Source of the DNA: Asanoa ishikariensis
GTDB lineage: Bacteria > Actinomycetota > Actinomycetes > Mycobacteriales > Micromonosporaceae
Reading direction: 5' to 3'
Length of the DNA: 64,000 nucleotides
NCBI RefSeq assembly: GCF_900107455.1
Contig: NZ_FNQB01000001.1
Location: 2,790,001-2,854,000, forward strand
The translations under genes were made by a program, and so were the position numbers. The first letter of the stretch is position 1; every line of letters starts with the position of its first letter. The notes under the pieces were generated by a model, which saw only the letters and a program-made list of their open reading frames with translations, had not been told where the DNA came from and searched no databases. This document shows, one piece after another, positions 42,630-54,663 of the stretch.

Positions 42630-45241
42630 CCGGGGTTCCCGCGCTCGACGACGTCGCGGGGGAGTGGGTCGCCGCCGGCGACCTGGGCCACCTGCCGTCG
42701 CTGCGCAACCAGCGCGGCCAGGCGCACGTCAACCACGACCTCACGAGCGTCTCCTGGCTGGCCGCACCGCCGTTCGCGCTGGGCTACCACACCGGTGTGT
42801 TGCGGGTCGACGGCGTCGTGCCGGGCGTCCAGCACTACCGCTGGAAGCCCTGGGGCACCCGGCGCACCTACCGCGACGCGCACGTGTCGGTGGCCACGGA
42901 CACGAGCCTCGGCTACGACGCGGACCGGCTGCTCTGGCGGGTCGAGGTGACCAACACCCGGGCGGAGCCGGCCACCGTCGAGCTGAGCCAGGACCTGTTC
43001 GCGCCGGTCGGACACAGCGAGACCGGGTGGGGCTGGCTGCACACGGTGCCCTGGAACGCCTCCGGCGAGCACGACTACCACGCGCTGGAGCGGATCCGGG
43101 ACACCACCCGACCGGGCGCGCAGGGTGCGCCGTACCTGCTCGGGCCCGGCCCCCGCCGGCTGCGGCTCGGCCGCCCGCGGCCGCCGGGCATCCAGCGGGA
43201 CGAGGACAGCGCGCCGATGCTGCTGGAGTACGAGCTGCCCCGGCACGTCAGCGCGGACTGGGTCTACCCGCACACGAGCTCCGTCCGCGGCACCGTGCGC
43301 GGCCTGACCACCAGCACCGGCCTCACCTTCGCCGGCCCGGCGGTGCTCGACGACGGCGTCGAACTGGCGCTGGACGCGTTCGAGCTGGTCCCGGGCACCG
43401 AACTGGAGCTCGAGTTCCGCACCACCGACCCGGACCACGACGGCGTGCTGCTGACCCACGGCAACCACCCCGACTCGCTGCAGCTCGGCGTCTCCGGCGG
43501 CCGGCTCTGGCTGGGCATCTGCGGCGAACGCGAGACCGCACAACGCCCGCTCGTAGCCGGCCGCTGGCACCGCGTCCGCGTCACCGTCGACGCGCACCAG
43601 GCCCGCCTCGTCCTCGACGGCGCCGAGGTGGCCCGCACCGGCCACTGGACCCGTCCGAGCCGTTGGCGGTCCACGGTGGACCGGGACAGCGTCACGGTCG
43701 TCGACACCAGGTCGAGCGCCCGCGCCACCTACACCTTCGCCGTACCCCCGGACGAGCTGTCACCGCACGGTGCCGGCGCCCGCGCGACCTGGCGGCTCGC
43801 GCTCGCAGCCGGCGAGACGGCCGTGGTCGGCTTCGCCCTCGCCTGGGGCACCGAAGCCACTGCGCCGGCCGCCACCGGGCTGGACCAGGAGCTTTCGGAC
43901 ACGGCCGACGCGTGGCGCCGCCTCTGGGCGCACGCCTTCACCCCCGGCAACCCCGACTTCAGCGGCCACCTGCCCACCCTGCGCACGGACCACGACGACC
44001 TCGCCCGCGCGTACTACATGGGCGCGCTGCTCGTGCTCTACATGCGCAACATCCGGGTCGGCCGCACCGGGCCGGTGTTCCTCACCGGCGGCCCGCGGCT
44101 CGGCGCCACCACGACGTTCTTCTGGGACCACACCGAGTGGAGCCGGATGTACGCCATGCTCGACCCGGCCGGCCTGCGCGCGTGGCTGCTGGCGGGGCTC
44201 GCCGGCCCGTACCACGAGTCCTTCGGGTACGACGTGCGCGGCGGCGGACCGCTCGGCAACTACTACATCTCCAACGAGTACGCGCTGTTCCGGCTGATCG
44301 AGCACTACGTGGGCGTGACCGGCGACGTGGCGTTCCTGTCCGAGTCGGCCGGCGGGCGGACGGTGCTCGAGCACGTCGAGCGCCTCGCCTACGGGGTCGC
44401 CGGCCGGCTCGGCACCAAAGAGGGGCTCGCCGACTTCGGCCCCGACGCGTGGCGGGTACTGGAGTGCGTGCCCAACTACGTCGACGCCATGGCCTCGTTC
44501 AACGCGGCCTACGTCGGCATGCTCCGGTCGTACGCGGCCCTGCTGCGCTTCCTCGGAGGCCGGGACGCCGACGCCGAGCGCGCAGACGCCGACGCCGGTG
44601 GGCTCGCCAAAGCGGTGCTCGACCTCTACGCGGGCGACGGCCGCTGGGCGATCCTGCACCCGGACGGCCGCGACACCATCGGGCACGTCCTGGACTTCGG
44701 CCTGGTCGCGGCGGAGCTGGCCGGCGACCTGACCGCGGACCAGCGCGCCGAGATGGTCACGTTCGTGGTCGACAAGCTGCTGGCCGGCCCGTGGCTGCGG
44801 GCGCTGGCGGCCGACGACCCGATCGCGCCGTTCTCCGACCGGCCGGACCACGGTGCCGGCGGGGCGTTCGGCGCCTGGCCCGGCGTCACCGCGTACGGGC
44901 TGGCCAAGCTCGGCCGCCCGGACCTCGCGGCCGGCGTGCTCGGCCGGACACCACGGGCCGCCTCCGGTGGCCTGTGGGGACAGGCGATGGAGATCTTGAC
45001 AGGAGACGCCGAGCCGCGCGTGCGCGTGGCCGGCCGCGGCGTCGCCAACCGGGACTCCATCGCGGGGGCGGCCATCGCCGAGGCGGTCATCGCCGGCCTC
45101 TTCGGCGTGGAGCCCGGCTACACCGCACTGCGTTGCTCCACCCCCCGTTCCGATCAGGTCACCGCACCCGTAGGCACGCTGGAGAACCTCAACCTGCGTC
45201 CGGCTCCCGAGCCGGTGGGAACGGTGGCCCCACCGCACTAG
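42626..45241 (+). CDS. Cytoplasmic glycoside-hydrolase-like protein with LamG-like insert
   Basis: 871 residues, GTG start at 42626 overlapping the permease stop. No signal peptide, so it should act on imported sugar. The N-terminal 200 residues form a beta-sandwich. About 240-350 resembles a concanavalin/LamG module (LELEFRTTDPDHDGVLLTHG, GRWHRVRVTVDAHQARLVLDG). The C-terminal 420 residues look like an (alpha/alpha)6 toroid: ARAYYMGALLVLYMRN, TTTFFWDHTEWSRMYAMLDP, YYISNEYALFRLIEHYVG and GPDAWRVLECVPNYVDAMASFN, with Trp/Asp/Glu residues placed as in GH63/GH65/GH95-clan enzymes. I cannot assign a known GH family. Catalytic acids are probably among D of FWDHTEW and E of VLECVPN (inference). Confidence 0.75.
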   Translation: MTGVPALDDVAGEWVAAGDLGHLPSLRNQRGQAHVNHDLTSVSWLAAPPFALGYHTGVLRVDGVVPGVQHYRWKPWGTRRTYRDAHVSVATDTSLGYDADRLLWRVEVTNTRAEPATVELSQDLFAPVGHSETGWGWLHTVPWNASGEHDYHALERIRDTTRPGAQGAPYLLGPGPRRLRLGRPRPPGIQRDEDSAPMLLEYELPRHVSADWVYPHTSSVRGTVRGLTTSTGLTFAGPAVLDDGVELALDAFELVPGTELELEFRTTDPDHDGVLLTHGNHPDSLQLGVSGGRLWLGICGERETAQRPLVAGRWHRVRVTVDAHQARLVLDGAEVARTGHWTRPSRWRSTVDRDSVTVVDTRSSARATYTFAVPPDELSPHGAGARATWRLALAAGETAVVGFALAWGTEATAPAATGLDQELSDTADAWRRLWAHAFTPGNPDFSGHLPTLRTDHDDLARAYYMGALLVLYMRNIRVGRTGPVFLTGGPRLGATTTFFWDHTEWSRMYAMLDPAGLRAWLLAGLAGPYHESFGYDVRGGGPLGNYYISNEYALFRLIEHYVGVTGDVAFLSESAGGRTVLEHVERLAYGVAGRLGTKEGLADFGPDAWRVLECVPNYVDAMASFNAAYVGMLRSYAALLRFLGGRDADAERADADAGGLAKAVLDLYAGDGRWAILHPDGRDTIGHVLDFGLVAAELAGDLTADQRAEMVTFVVDKLLAGPWLRALAADDPIAPFSDRPDHGAGGAFGAWPGVTAYGLAKLGRPDLAAGVLGRTPRAASGGLWGQAMEILTGDAEPRVRVAGRGVANRDSIAGAAIAEAVIAGLFGVEPGYTALRCSTPRSDQVTAPVGTLENLNLRPAPEPVGTVAPPH

Positions 45242-45252
45242 GAGGACACCCC

Positions 45253-48027
45253 GTGCCAACCCGACCGTCCCGCCGGGTACTCGCCGGAGCCGTCATCGCC
45301 TCGGTCGTCGCCGCCGGGCTGAGCGTCACCGCCAGCCCGGCCGGCGCCGCGGCACCCACCCCCGCCCAACAGTGGGCGGCGGTCCAGTCGCTGCTCGCGA
45401 ACATCAAGGGCCGTTGGACCGACCAGTCCTATGTGAACTCCATCGTCAACGGCATGCCCAGCACCGCCCTGCTCGGCAACGGTGACATCGGCGTCACCTC
45501 GTCCGGCAGCACCGGCGTCAAGACGTTCCTGGTGTCGAAGGGCAACTTCTGGCGCGGCAACCCCGGCCCGGCGGTCGCGCCGGTCGGCGGGGTGACGCTG
45601 ACCGCGGTCGGCGGGGGCGGCGGCTCGACCAACCTCGCCCTCGGCGCCACCGCCACCGCGACCAGCTCGCACCCGTCGTTCCCGCCGTCGCGGGCCGTCA
45701 GCGGCCAGTGGGGCTCCGGCTACGAGGGCTGGGTCTCCGCCGTCGGTAAGCCACAGACCCTGACCCTCGACCTCGGCAGCAGCAAGACGTTCACCCGCTA
45801 CCTCGTCCGGCACGACAGCGCCGCCCGGCCGAACGAGACGGCCAACAACACGAAGAACTTCCAGGTGCTGACCTCGACCGACAACCAGAACTGGTCGGCC
45901 TGGGACACGGTCACCGACAACACGGCCGCGGTCACCGACCGCACGCCCGGGTCGCGTACCGCCCGCTGGGTCCGGCTCGTGGCCAGCGAGCCGACCCAGG
46001 GCACGACGGCCGACTCGCAGCAGAACCCGCGGGCCCGGATCGGGCAGTTCGAGCTGTACGGCGCGGGCGGCGGGCCGGGCGGCCCCGGCGGCACGTTCGT
46101 CGAGGAGCAGAACATCCTCAACGGCGAGGTCGACACCACCATGAGCCTCGGCGGGCAGCCGGTGGTGCTCAAGACCTGGGTCGCGGCCAACGACAACCTG
46201 CTGGTCACCCAGGTCCGCGGGACCGGCAGCACCGCGGTCCGCCTGGAGGCGCAGACCTGGTCGGGCGCGACCTCGCCGATGGGCGGTTTCACCCAGACCG
46301 CCGGCGTCTCCGGCAGCACCACCTGGGCCGCCCGCGCCACGCCGACCGGGTCGCGCTGGGTGTCCCGCGCGGCGCTGGCCAGCCGGCTGGTCGGTGCCAC
46401 CCCGTCGACGCCGACCGCCGCGGGCAACACCGCCCGGTTCCAGTTCGACCTGGCTCCCGGGCAGACGCTGCGGCTGGTGACGGCGGTCGCGGGCGGCGGT
46501 GCCAACAACGCCGACCCGGCCCCGGGCGCGCGGTCGCTGGCCGAGGCGCAGACCGGCACCGCGCTCGACGGGCTCTACACCGGGCATCTCGACTGGTGGA
46601 AGCAGTACTGGCTGCGGTCCTACGTGGACCTCGACGACGACGTGCTGGAGCGGTTCTACTACGCGGCTCAATATTTCCTGGGGTCGGCCAGCCGCAACGG
46701 CAAGACCGCACCCGGGCTGTACGGGCTGTGGACCACCAAGGACGACCCGTACTTCTCCGGCGACTACCACCTCAACTACAACTTCGTCGCCAACTTCTAC
46801 GGTGCGTACTCGTCGAACCGGGCCGACCTGGCCATGCCGATGATCGACGCCGTCATCTCGTACCTGCCCGAGGCCCGCCGTCGCTCCACCCAGGAGCTCC
46901 AGCAGGTCAAGTCCGACTACGTGACACCGAGGTTCGGCACGGGTGGCATCGCCGGCGGCGTGCTGTTCCCGGTCGGGATCAGCCCGTTCGGCGGCACCCC
47001 GGACGGCAACTACTGGCAGCAGGTGAGCAACTCGCTGTTCAACGTGGTCGAGTTCATCGCCTACTGGGACTACACCCGGGACCGCACGTACCTGCAGGCG
47101 AAGGCGTACCCCTTCATGAAGGAGGTCGCGACGTTCTTCAGCCGATGGATGGAGTACGACGCGGCGACCGGCCGCTACACCACCTGGGGCGGCCCGCACG
47201 AGGGCACCTGGGCGCGCAACCCGAGCCTCGACGTCGGCATACTGCGGTATCTCCTGACGTCGCTGCTCGCCGCCAGCACCGAGTTGGGCCTCGACGCGGG
47301 TTCCCGTCCGCTCTGGCAGCAGATGCTCAACGGTCTGCCGCCGATAGCCACGACGACCTACAACGGCAAGTCCGTGTACGCGTTGGGCGACCCGGGCACG
47401 GTCTCCGACGGCCGGGCCATCCGCCCGGGCGACAACACGGTCAACCTGGAGTTCATCCACCCGGGCGAGGGCCTCGGCCTGAGCTCGTCGGCGGCCGACC
47501 GGCAGAGAGCGATCGACACGCTGGACGCGATGAACTCCTGGGGCCAGGACAACAGCTTCCCGAAGGTGTTCACCCAGGCGGCCCGGGTCGGCTATCCCGC
47601 GCAGAGCCTGATCGACAAGCTGAAGGCCCAGATCACCGCCAAGTCGGACCCGAACCTGCGGATCCGGGACCAGTGGCACGGCCTGGAGAAGTCCGGCGCC
47701 ACCGAGGCGGTCAACAACCTGCTGCTCCAGAGCGACGACGGCGTCGTCCGGGTCTTCCCGGTCTGGCCGGTGTCGAAGAACGCCAGCTTCGTCAACCTCC
47801 GCGAGAAGGACGCGTTCCTGGTCTCCAGCGCACTGTCCGGCGGCCGGGTGTCCTATGTCGACGTCACCAGCGAGGCGGGTCGGCAGCTCCGCCTGCGCAA
47901 CCCGTGGCCGGGCAGCCCGGTCGTGGTCACCCGCGTCGGCGGCGGCACGGTCACCCCGACCGTCAGCGGCGACGTCATCTCGTTCGCCACGCAGGCGGGA
48001 GCGACCTACACGGTCACCTCGCCGTAG
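45253..48027 (+). CDS. Secreted GH95-like glycosidase with inserted F5/8-type C (discoidin) domain
   Basis: 924 residues. GTG start with AGGAGG 7 nt upstream. Signal peptide AGAVIASVVAAGLSVTASPAGAA (part) to about 34. The N-terminal super-sandwich begins with the GH95-like ALLGNGDIGVTSSG, then is interrupted by a discoidin domain at about 130-275 (TNLALGATATATSSHPS, IGQFELYG) in a Gly-rich frame. The (alpha/alpha)6 part has GLYGLWTTKDDPYFSGDYHL followed by NYNFVANFYG, which matches the GH95 H-x-N-x-N pattern, and GGPHEGTWARNPSLDVGILR. GH95 enzymes remove alpha-L-fucose or L-galactose from glycans; here the sugar is uncertain. It probably releases the sugar that the operon imports. Confidence 0.8.
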   Translation: MPTRPSRRVLAGAVIASVVAAGLSVTASPAGAAAPTPAQQWAAVQSLLANIKGRWTDQSYVNSIVNGMPSTALLGNGDIGVTSSGSTGVKTFLVSKGNFWRGNPGPAVAPVGGVTLTAVGGGGGSTNLALGATATATSSHPSFPPSRAVSGQWGSGYEGWVSAVGKPQTLTLDLGSSKTFTRYLVRHDSAARPNETANNTKNFQVLTSTDNQNWSAWDTVTDNTAAVTDRTPGSRTARWVRLVASEPTQGTTADSQQNPRARIGQFELYGAGGGPGGPGGTFVEEQNILNGEVDTTMSLGGQPVVLKTWVAANDNLLVTQVRGTGSTAVRLEAQTWSGATSPMGGFTQTAGVSGSTTWAARATPTGSRWVSRAALASRLVGATPSTPTAAGNTARFQFDLAPGQTLRLVTAVAGGGANNADPAPGARSLAEAQTGTALDGLYTGHLDWWKQYWLRSYVDLDDDVLERFYYAAQYFLGSASRNGKTAPGLYGLWTTKDDPYFSGDYHLNYNFVANFYGAYSSNRADLAMPMIDAVISYLPEARRRSTQELQQVKSDYVTPRFGTGGIAGGVLFPVGISPFGGTPDGNYWQQVSNSLFNVVEFIAYWDYTRDRTYLQAKAYPFMKEVATFFSRWMEYDAATGRYTTWGGPHEGTWARNPSLDVGILRYLLTSLLAASTELGLDAGSRPLWQQMLNGLPPIATTTYNGKSVYALGDPGTVSDGRAIRPGDNTVNLEFIHPGEGLGLSSSAADRQRAIDTLDAMNSWGQDNSFPKVFTQAARVGYPAQSLIDKLKAQITAKSDPNLRIRDQWHGLEKSGATEAVNNLLLQSDDGVVRVFPVWPVSKNASFVNLREKDAFLVSSALSGGRVSYVDVTSEAGRQLRLRNPWPGSPVVVTRVGGGTVTPTVSGDVISFATQAGATYTVTSP

Positions 48028-48043
48028 ACCCCTGGGTAGGGGA

Positions 48044-48991
48044 TCACCGCCGGTCCGGCTCCTCGCCGGGCCGGCGGTCCTGCGGTGCCTCCTCGACGGC
48101 CGCGGCCACGTTGCGGCGCAGTTCGAGGGGGATCAGCTCGAGGAGTTGGTCCGGGCGCAGCGGCAGGTCGAGCAGGCTGAGGCGCACGCGGCTGCGGTTC
48201 GCGTAGTCCCGGGGGGACAGGCGGACGACCTGCGCCGCGTCGGGCCGCAGCGCGACGGTCAGGGCGTCACCCTCGGCGAGCGGCACCGCGCCCGTGCCGT
48301 CGGGGTCGACCGTGAGCATGCCGGTGGCGTGGAACGAGACGCGGTCGTCGCCGCCTAGCACCACCGGGCGGCTGATGCCCGACATCGGCGCGACCGGGGT
48401 GACCACCATCGCGTGCGACGACGGTGAGAGCACCGGCCCTCCGGCGGAGTAGTTGTAGGCCGTCGAGCCGGTGGGTGTGGCGAGGATGACCGCGTCGGCG
48501 CGGTAGTAGCCGTAGTGCACCTCGTTGACCGTCAGGTCGACGTCGGTCGTGCGCCCCGGACCGGTCCGGCCGAGGACGATCTCGTTGAAGGCGCACCTGG
48601 TCGCCGCGCCGATGTGCACCTCGAGGCCGGCGTGCTGCTCGATCGTGTACTCGCCGGCGGCCAGGCGGCTCAGGGCGGCCGGCAGGCCCGACGGGGTGAC
48701 CTCGACGAGGAACCCGAGGTTGCCGTGGTTGACGCCGAGGATCGGCACGGGCCGCTCGACCATCAGGCGCATGGCGCCGAGCATCGTGCCGTCGCCGCCG
48801 AGCGCGACGATGCCGTCGACCCCGTCGGGGAACTCCGCGTCGGGGATGAGGTCGACCCCGTCCGGGACCCGCGAGCGGTCGGACTCGCGTGCGGCGACCC
48901 GCACCGCGTCGTCGCGCGCGGAGCTGACGATCAGGCGCAGCGACTGGTCGATCGGTTTCGTGGGGTGAAGCACCAGGCCGACGGTGATCAC
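48044..48991 (-). CDS. nadK: NAD kinase
   Basis: 315 residues, typical length. Phosphorylates NAD to NADP using ATP. It shows GLVLHPTKP at the N-terminus, the signature GGDGTML near residue 65, GVNHGNLGFLVEV near 92, the NE/D motif in FNEIVLGR and SGSTAYNYSAGGPVLSP near 180. The start is GTG at 48991 with GGTGG just upstream. It is convergent with the GH95-like gene, 16 bp apart. The SnoaL-like gene ends 9 bp upstream on the same strand, so the two are likely one transcript with glyQS. Confidence 0.95.
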   Translation of the reverse strand: MITVGLVLHPTKPIDQSLRLIVSSARDDAVRVAARESDRSRVPDGVDLIPDAEFPDGVDGIVALGGDGTMLGAMRLMVERPVPILGVNHGNLGFLVEVTPSGLPAALSRLAAGEYTIEQHAGLEVHIGAATRCAFNEIVLGRTGPGRTTDVDLTVNEVHYGYYRADAVILATPTGSTAYNYSAGGPVLSPSSHAMVVTPVAPMSGISRPVVLGGDDRVSFHATGMLTVDPDGTGAVPLAEGDALTVALRPDAAQVVRLSPRDYANRSRVRLSLLDLPLRPDQLLELIPLELRRNVAAAVEEAPQDRRPGEEPDRR

Positions 48992-49000
48992 CTGTCCACC

Positions 49001-49383
49001 TTATTGCCGGAAGTAGTCCCGCAGGTGGCTGATCAGCCCATCCCGGACCCGGAAGATCTGCACCAGCGACATCGACGTGTCCGACATCAGGGTCGTGTCG
49101 ATCTCGGCGACGAAGACGTCCGGGTCGGCGGTGGCGTGCAGCGTGAACGACGTGCGGATCGGGTCCACCGGGTCGTCGTCCGCCGCCGGCATGCGCGCGT
49201 ACGCCGTCGCCATGCCGGCCCGGATGGCCGCGCGCCCGGCCAGCCGCCGCGGGAACGGGTCGCCCGGACCGGCGAGCGGCGCCTCGTAGACGCCGTCCTC
49301 GGTGAACAGCGCGGCGAGCGCGTCAGGATCCCGGCTCAGCGCGCCCGCGTACACGTACCGCTGGAAGATCTCTTCTCGGGTGC

Positions 49384-49387
<4 letters not shown>
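49001..49387 (-). CDS. SnoaL/NTF2-like small protein
   Basis: 128 residues with the cone-shaped NTF2 fold pattern: EIFQRYVYAGALSRDPDALAALF, EDGVYEAPL, GRAAIRAGMATAYARM and terminal beta strands DVFVAEIDTTLM and SLVQIFRVRDGLISHLRDYF. Members are polyketide cyclases, isomerases or ligand binders; no specific activity can be assigned. The GTG start at 49387 overlaps the glyQS stop by 4 bp (GTGA), so it is coupled to the synthetase. Confidence 0.88.
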
Positions 49388-52347
<2,960 letters not shown>

Positions 52348-52440
52348 CGATGACTCCTTGATGGGGATTTGTCCCGAGTCTACGCAGCGACCGCGTTTGC
52401 CCCTTGCGGGGCGGGCGACCAGCGGGACGCCTGGGGCGAG

Positions 52441-52516
52441 TGGTGCCCCCGGTCGGATTCGAACCGACACTGTCGGAGGTTTGAGCTCCGTGCCTCTGCC
52501 ATTGGGCTACGGGGAC
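52441..52516 (-). tRNA. tRNA with anticodon CAA (Leu codon UUG), short variable loop
   Basis: A complete 76-nt cloverleaf with encoded CCA: acceptor GTCCCCG/CGGGGGC (one G-U), D arm GCC/GGC with GG in the loop, anticodon stem CGGAG/CTCCG, loop CTCAAAC with anticodon CAA, 5-nt variable loop ACAGT, T arm GTCGG/CCGAC with TTCGAAT, discriminator A. CAA reads UUG, a leucine codon, and A73 agrees with leucine. Bacterial tRNA-Leu normally has a long class-II variable arm, which is absent. It lies 93 bp upstream of the glyQS start, same strand, and divergent from the ANTAR regulator. Confidence 0.93.
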
Positions 52517-52625
52517 CGCGGACCTAAGGCACCGCGAGGATGAAGCGCACTCAGCCTACCTACTACGCTAAGGAGCGCGACACCGGACAGGCCGGTCGCG
52601 GATTGCACACCTGGGGAGAGGCTTC

Positions 52626-53258
52626 GTGGGCGAGTCGTCGGAGACTGCCGAACGTCGGCGCGTGCTCATCGCCGAGGACGAGGCCCTGATCCGGCTCGAC
52701 CTGTCGGAGATGCTCACCGAAGAGGGTTACGACGTCGTCGGCGAGGCCGCCGATGGCGAGACCGCGGTGCGGCTGGCCGAAGAGCTCAAGCCCGATCTGG
52801 TCATTCTCGACATCAAGATGCCGATCATGGACGGCCTCGCCGCCGCCGAGCGGATCGCCGCCGGCCGGATCGCGCCGGTCGTCATCCTGACGGCGTTCAG
52901 CCAGCGCGACCTGGTCGAGCGGGCGCGCGCCGCGGGCGCGATGGCCTACCTGGTCAAGCCGTTCCAGAAGAGCGACCTGGTGCCGGCGATAGAGATCGCG
53001 CTGTCCCGCTATTCGGAGATGGCCTCGCTCGAGTCGGAGGTCGCGGGCCTCGCGGACCGGCTGGAGACGCGAAAGAGCGTCGAGCGGGCCAAGGGCGCGC
53101 TGATGACGACGTACGGGATGACCGAGCCGCAGGCGTTCAAGTGGATCCAGCGCACCGCGATGGACCACCGGATGACCATGCGCGAGGTCGCCGACCGGAT
53201 CGTCGCCGAGGGTGCCGGAGGCGCGGCGGCCCCCGAGCCTCCGACCGACGCGGGCTAG
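52626..53258 (+). CDS. pdtaR: ANTAR-domain response regulator (PdtaR-like)
   Basis: 210 residues. Receiver domain with acidic pocket AEDEALIRLD, phospho-acceptor Asp62 in LVILDIKMP, and YLVKPF lysine. Residues about 140-195 are an ANTAR RNA-binding domain (RKSVERAKGALMTTYGMTEPQAFKWIQRTAM), which binds paired hexaloop hairpins in mRNA leaders and causes antitermination. The C-terminal 20 residues are Ala/Pro-rich. The GTG at 52626 has GGAGAG 5-6 nt upstream of the spacer. The cognate kinase (PdtaS type) is not in this window. It is close to polA, as its mycobacterial relative is (from memory). Confidence 0.94.
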   Translation: MGESSETAERRRVLIAEDEALIRLDLSEMLTEEGYDVVGEAADGETAVRLAEELKPDLVILDIKMPIMDGLAAAERIAAGRIAPVVILTAFSQRDLVERARAAGAMAYLVKPFQKSDLVPAIEIALSRYSEMASLESEVAGLADRLETRKSVERAKGALMTTYGMTEPQAFKWIQRTAMDHRMTMREVADRIVAEGAGGAAAPEPPTDAG

Positions 53259-53266
53259 CCCGCGGC

Positions 53267-54457
53267 ATGCGCACACCGGCCAGGTTCGCGCTCGCGTTGC
53301 TTCTTCTTGTCCTGGCCGCGTGCGACCAGGCACAGCCGGCCCCTACGCCTGTGGTCAATCCACAGTGGAAGTCCGTCGAGCTGCCCCTGCCGCCCGGCCC
53401 CGCCGGCCGGGTGCTGGCCCGCGACGTGACCCGGTGCGGTGACCGGTGGTACGTCGGCGGCGGCGTCGGCACTCCGGCGGGTGACACCCGGCCCGCGCTC
53501 TGGTCGACCACCGACCCGGCCGGCGCGACCGGGTGGGCGCCGGTGCCCCTGGACACCGCCAGCGACTACTACGCGATCCGCAGCGTGCTCTACGCGCTCG
53601 GCTGCCAGGACGGTCGGGTCGCCGCGATCGGCGCGAAGAGCGGTGGCGCGCACGGCAACCCGCGGGTGCGCACCTTCTACTCCCGCGCCGACGGCACGCT
53701 CGTCGCGGTGCCGTCCCGGGACTTCGAGCTCTACGGCGGCGGCAGGCAGGTCAGCGTCAACCGGATCGCGGCCGGGCCGGGCGGGTGGCTGATCGCGGGC
53801 AACCGGGCCGGCGGCGCGACGGTGTGGACCTCGCCGGACGCCACCGCCTTCACCATTCACGAAGACCTGCCGACGCTGGCCAACTCGCCGGACCTGAGCA
53901 CGTTCGCGTCCGACCTCGCCCGGCTGCCGGCCGGTTGGTTGGTGGTGGGCGGCGGGCGGCTCGCCGGGCGAATTGACCGTGATCCCTATGTTTGGACCTC
54001 GGCCGATGCGAATGTCTGGAACCGCGTCCCACTACCTGGAACACCGGACGACGAGACGGCGCAACGGGTGGCGCGTACCGCCGACGGCCTTGTTGCTTTG
54101 GGCGTCGCCGGCACGGCGTTCGCGGCCTGGCACGGCGACGCGGCCGGCGCGACCGGTGCCTGGTCCGGTGCGACGCGGTTCGGTGCGACAGGAACGGGCG
54201 CCGTGGCGGCCGTCGACGGCGTCGCCGTGCTGGAAACGGCTTCCCGCCTGGTGGTTTCGACCGTCGGCGCCGACGGCCATCGGTTGTGGACAGCGGATCT
54301 CGCCGGTAAGGGATGGCAGAGCATGACCACCCCTGTCCAGGTCGGACCCGGCGGAAACACAGCCGTAACAGTCGGGGGAGCGGGCGACACCATGCTGTTG
54401 CTGACCGACGACGGCACAGCCGGTGGCCTGTGGGCCAGCCAATTTCCGCGAGCGTGA
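53267..54457 (+). CDS. Putative lipoprotein, beta-propeller-like, unknown function
   Basis: 396 residues. Lipoprotein signal: MRTPARFALALLLLVLAAC with lipobox LAAC at Cys19. The mature protein has repeated motifs of the kind WxSxDxxxW (VWTSPDATAF, VWTSADANVWNRVP, ALWSTTDPAGATGW) alternating with GGWLIAGN and GWLVVGGG, consistent with a six- or seven-bladed propeller of the BNR/sialidase-like type without a catalytic signature. Two extra cysteines may form a disulfide. The ATG at 53267 lies only 8 bp past the ANTAR gene stop, so the two are probably co-transcribed. Exported and anchored to the outer membrane face. Confidence 0.8.
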   Translation: MRTPARFALALLLLVLAACDQAQPAPTPVVNPQWKSVELPLPPGPAGRVLARDVTRCGDRWYVGGGVGTPAGDTRPALWSTTDPAGATGWAPVPLDTASDYYAIRSVLYALGCQDGRVAAIGAKSGGAHGNPRVRTFYSRADGTLVAVPSRDFELYGGGRQVSVNRIAAGPGGWLIAGNRAGGATVWTSPDATAFTIHEDLPTLANSPDLSTFASDLARLPAGWLVVGGGRLAGRIDRDPYVWTSADANVWNRVPLPGTPDDETAQRVARTADGLVALGVAGTAFAAWHGDAAGATGAWSGATRFGATGTGAVAAVDGVAVLETASRLVVSTVGADGHRLWTADLAGKGWQSMTTPVQVGPGGNTAVTVGGAGDTMLLLTDDGTAGGLWASQFPRA

Positions 54458-54663
54458 CCTCGGCGGACGACCGTCGACTGTGACACCCACAGGGCCAATT
54501 CCGACACCCTAAGTAACGGTTGCGTCAACGCGCCTAGCGAGGCCTTACGTTGGTCGCTGTAGTGGGATAACGTCCCGCCCCAGACCGGGTGAACGGTCCG
54601 GTTCGTCGTTGCAACCTCCCGGCCCGCGACGGCGGGCTGATGGACGGAGAGAGGGCTTCAGCC

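Noticed and set aside
48029-48044. Short CCCCT/AGGGG hairpin between the GH95-like and nadK genes
   Set aside because: Only 5 bp of stem; too weak to call a terminator.
52348-52470. N-terminal extension of the glycyl-tRNA synthetase
   Set aside because: It would be read partly from the tRNA gene and lacks a ribosome site; ATG 52347 has a good one and matches GlyQ N-termini.
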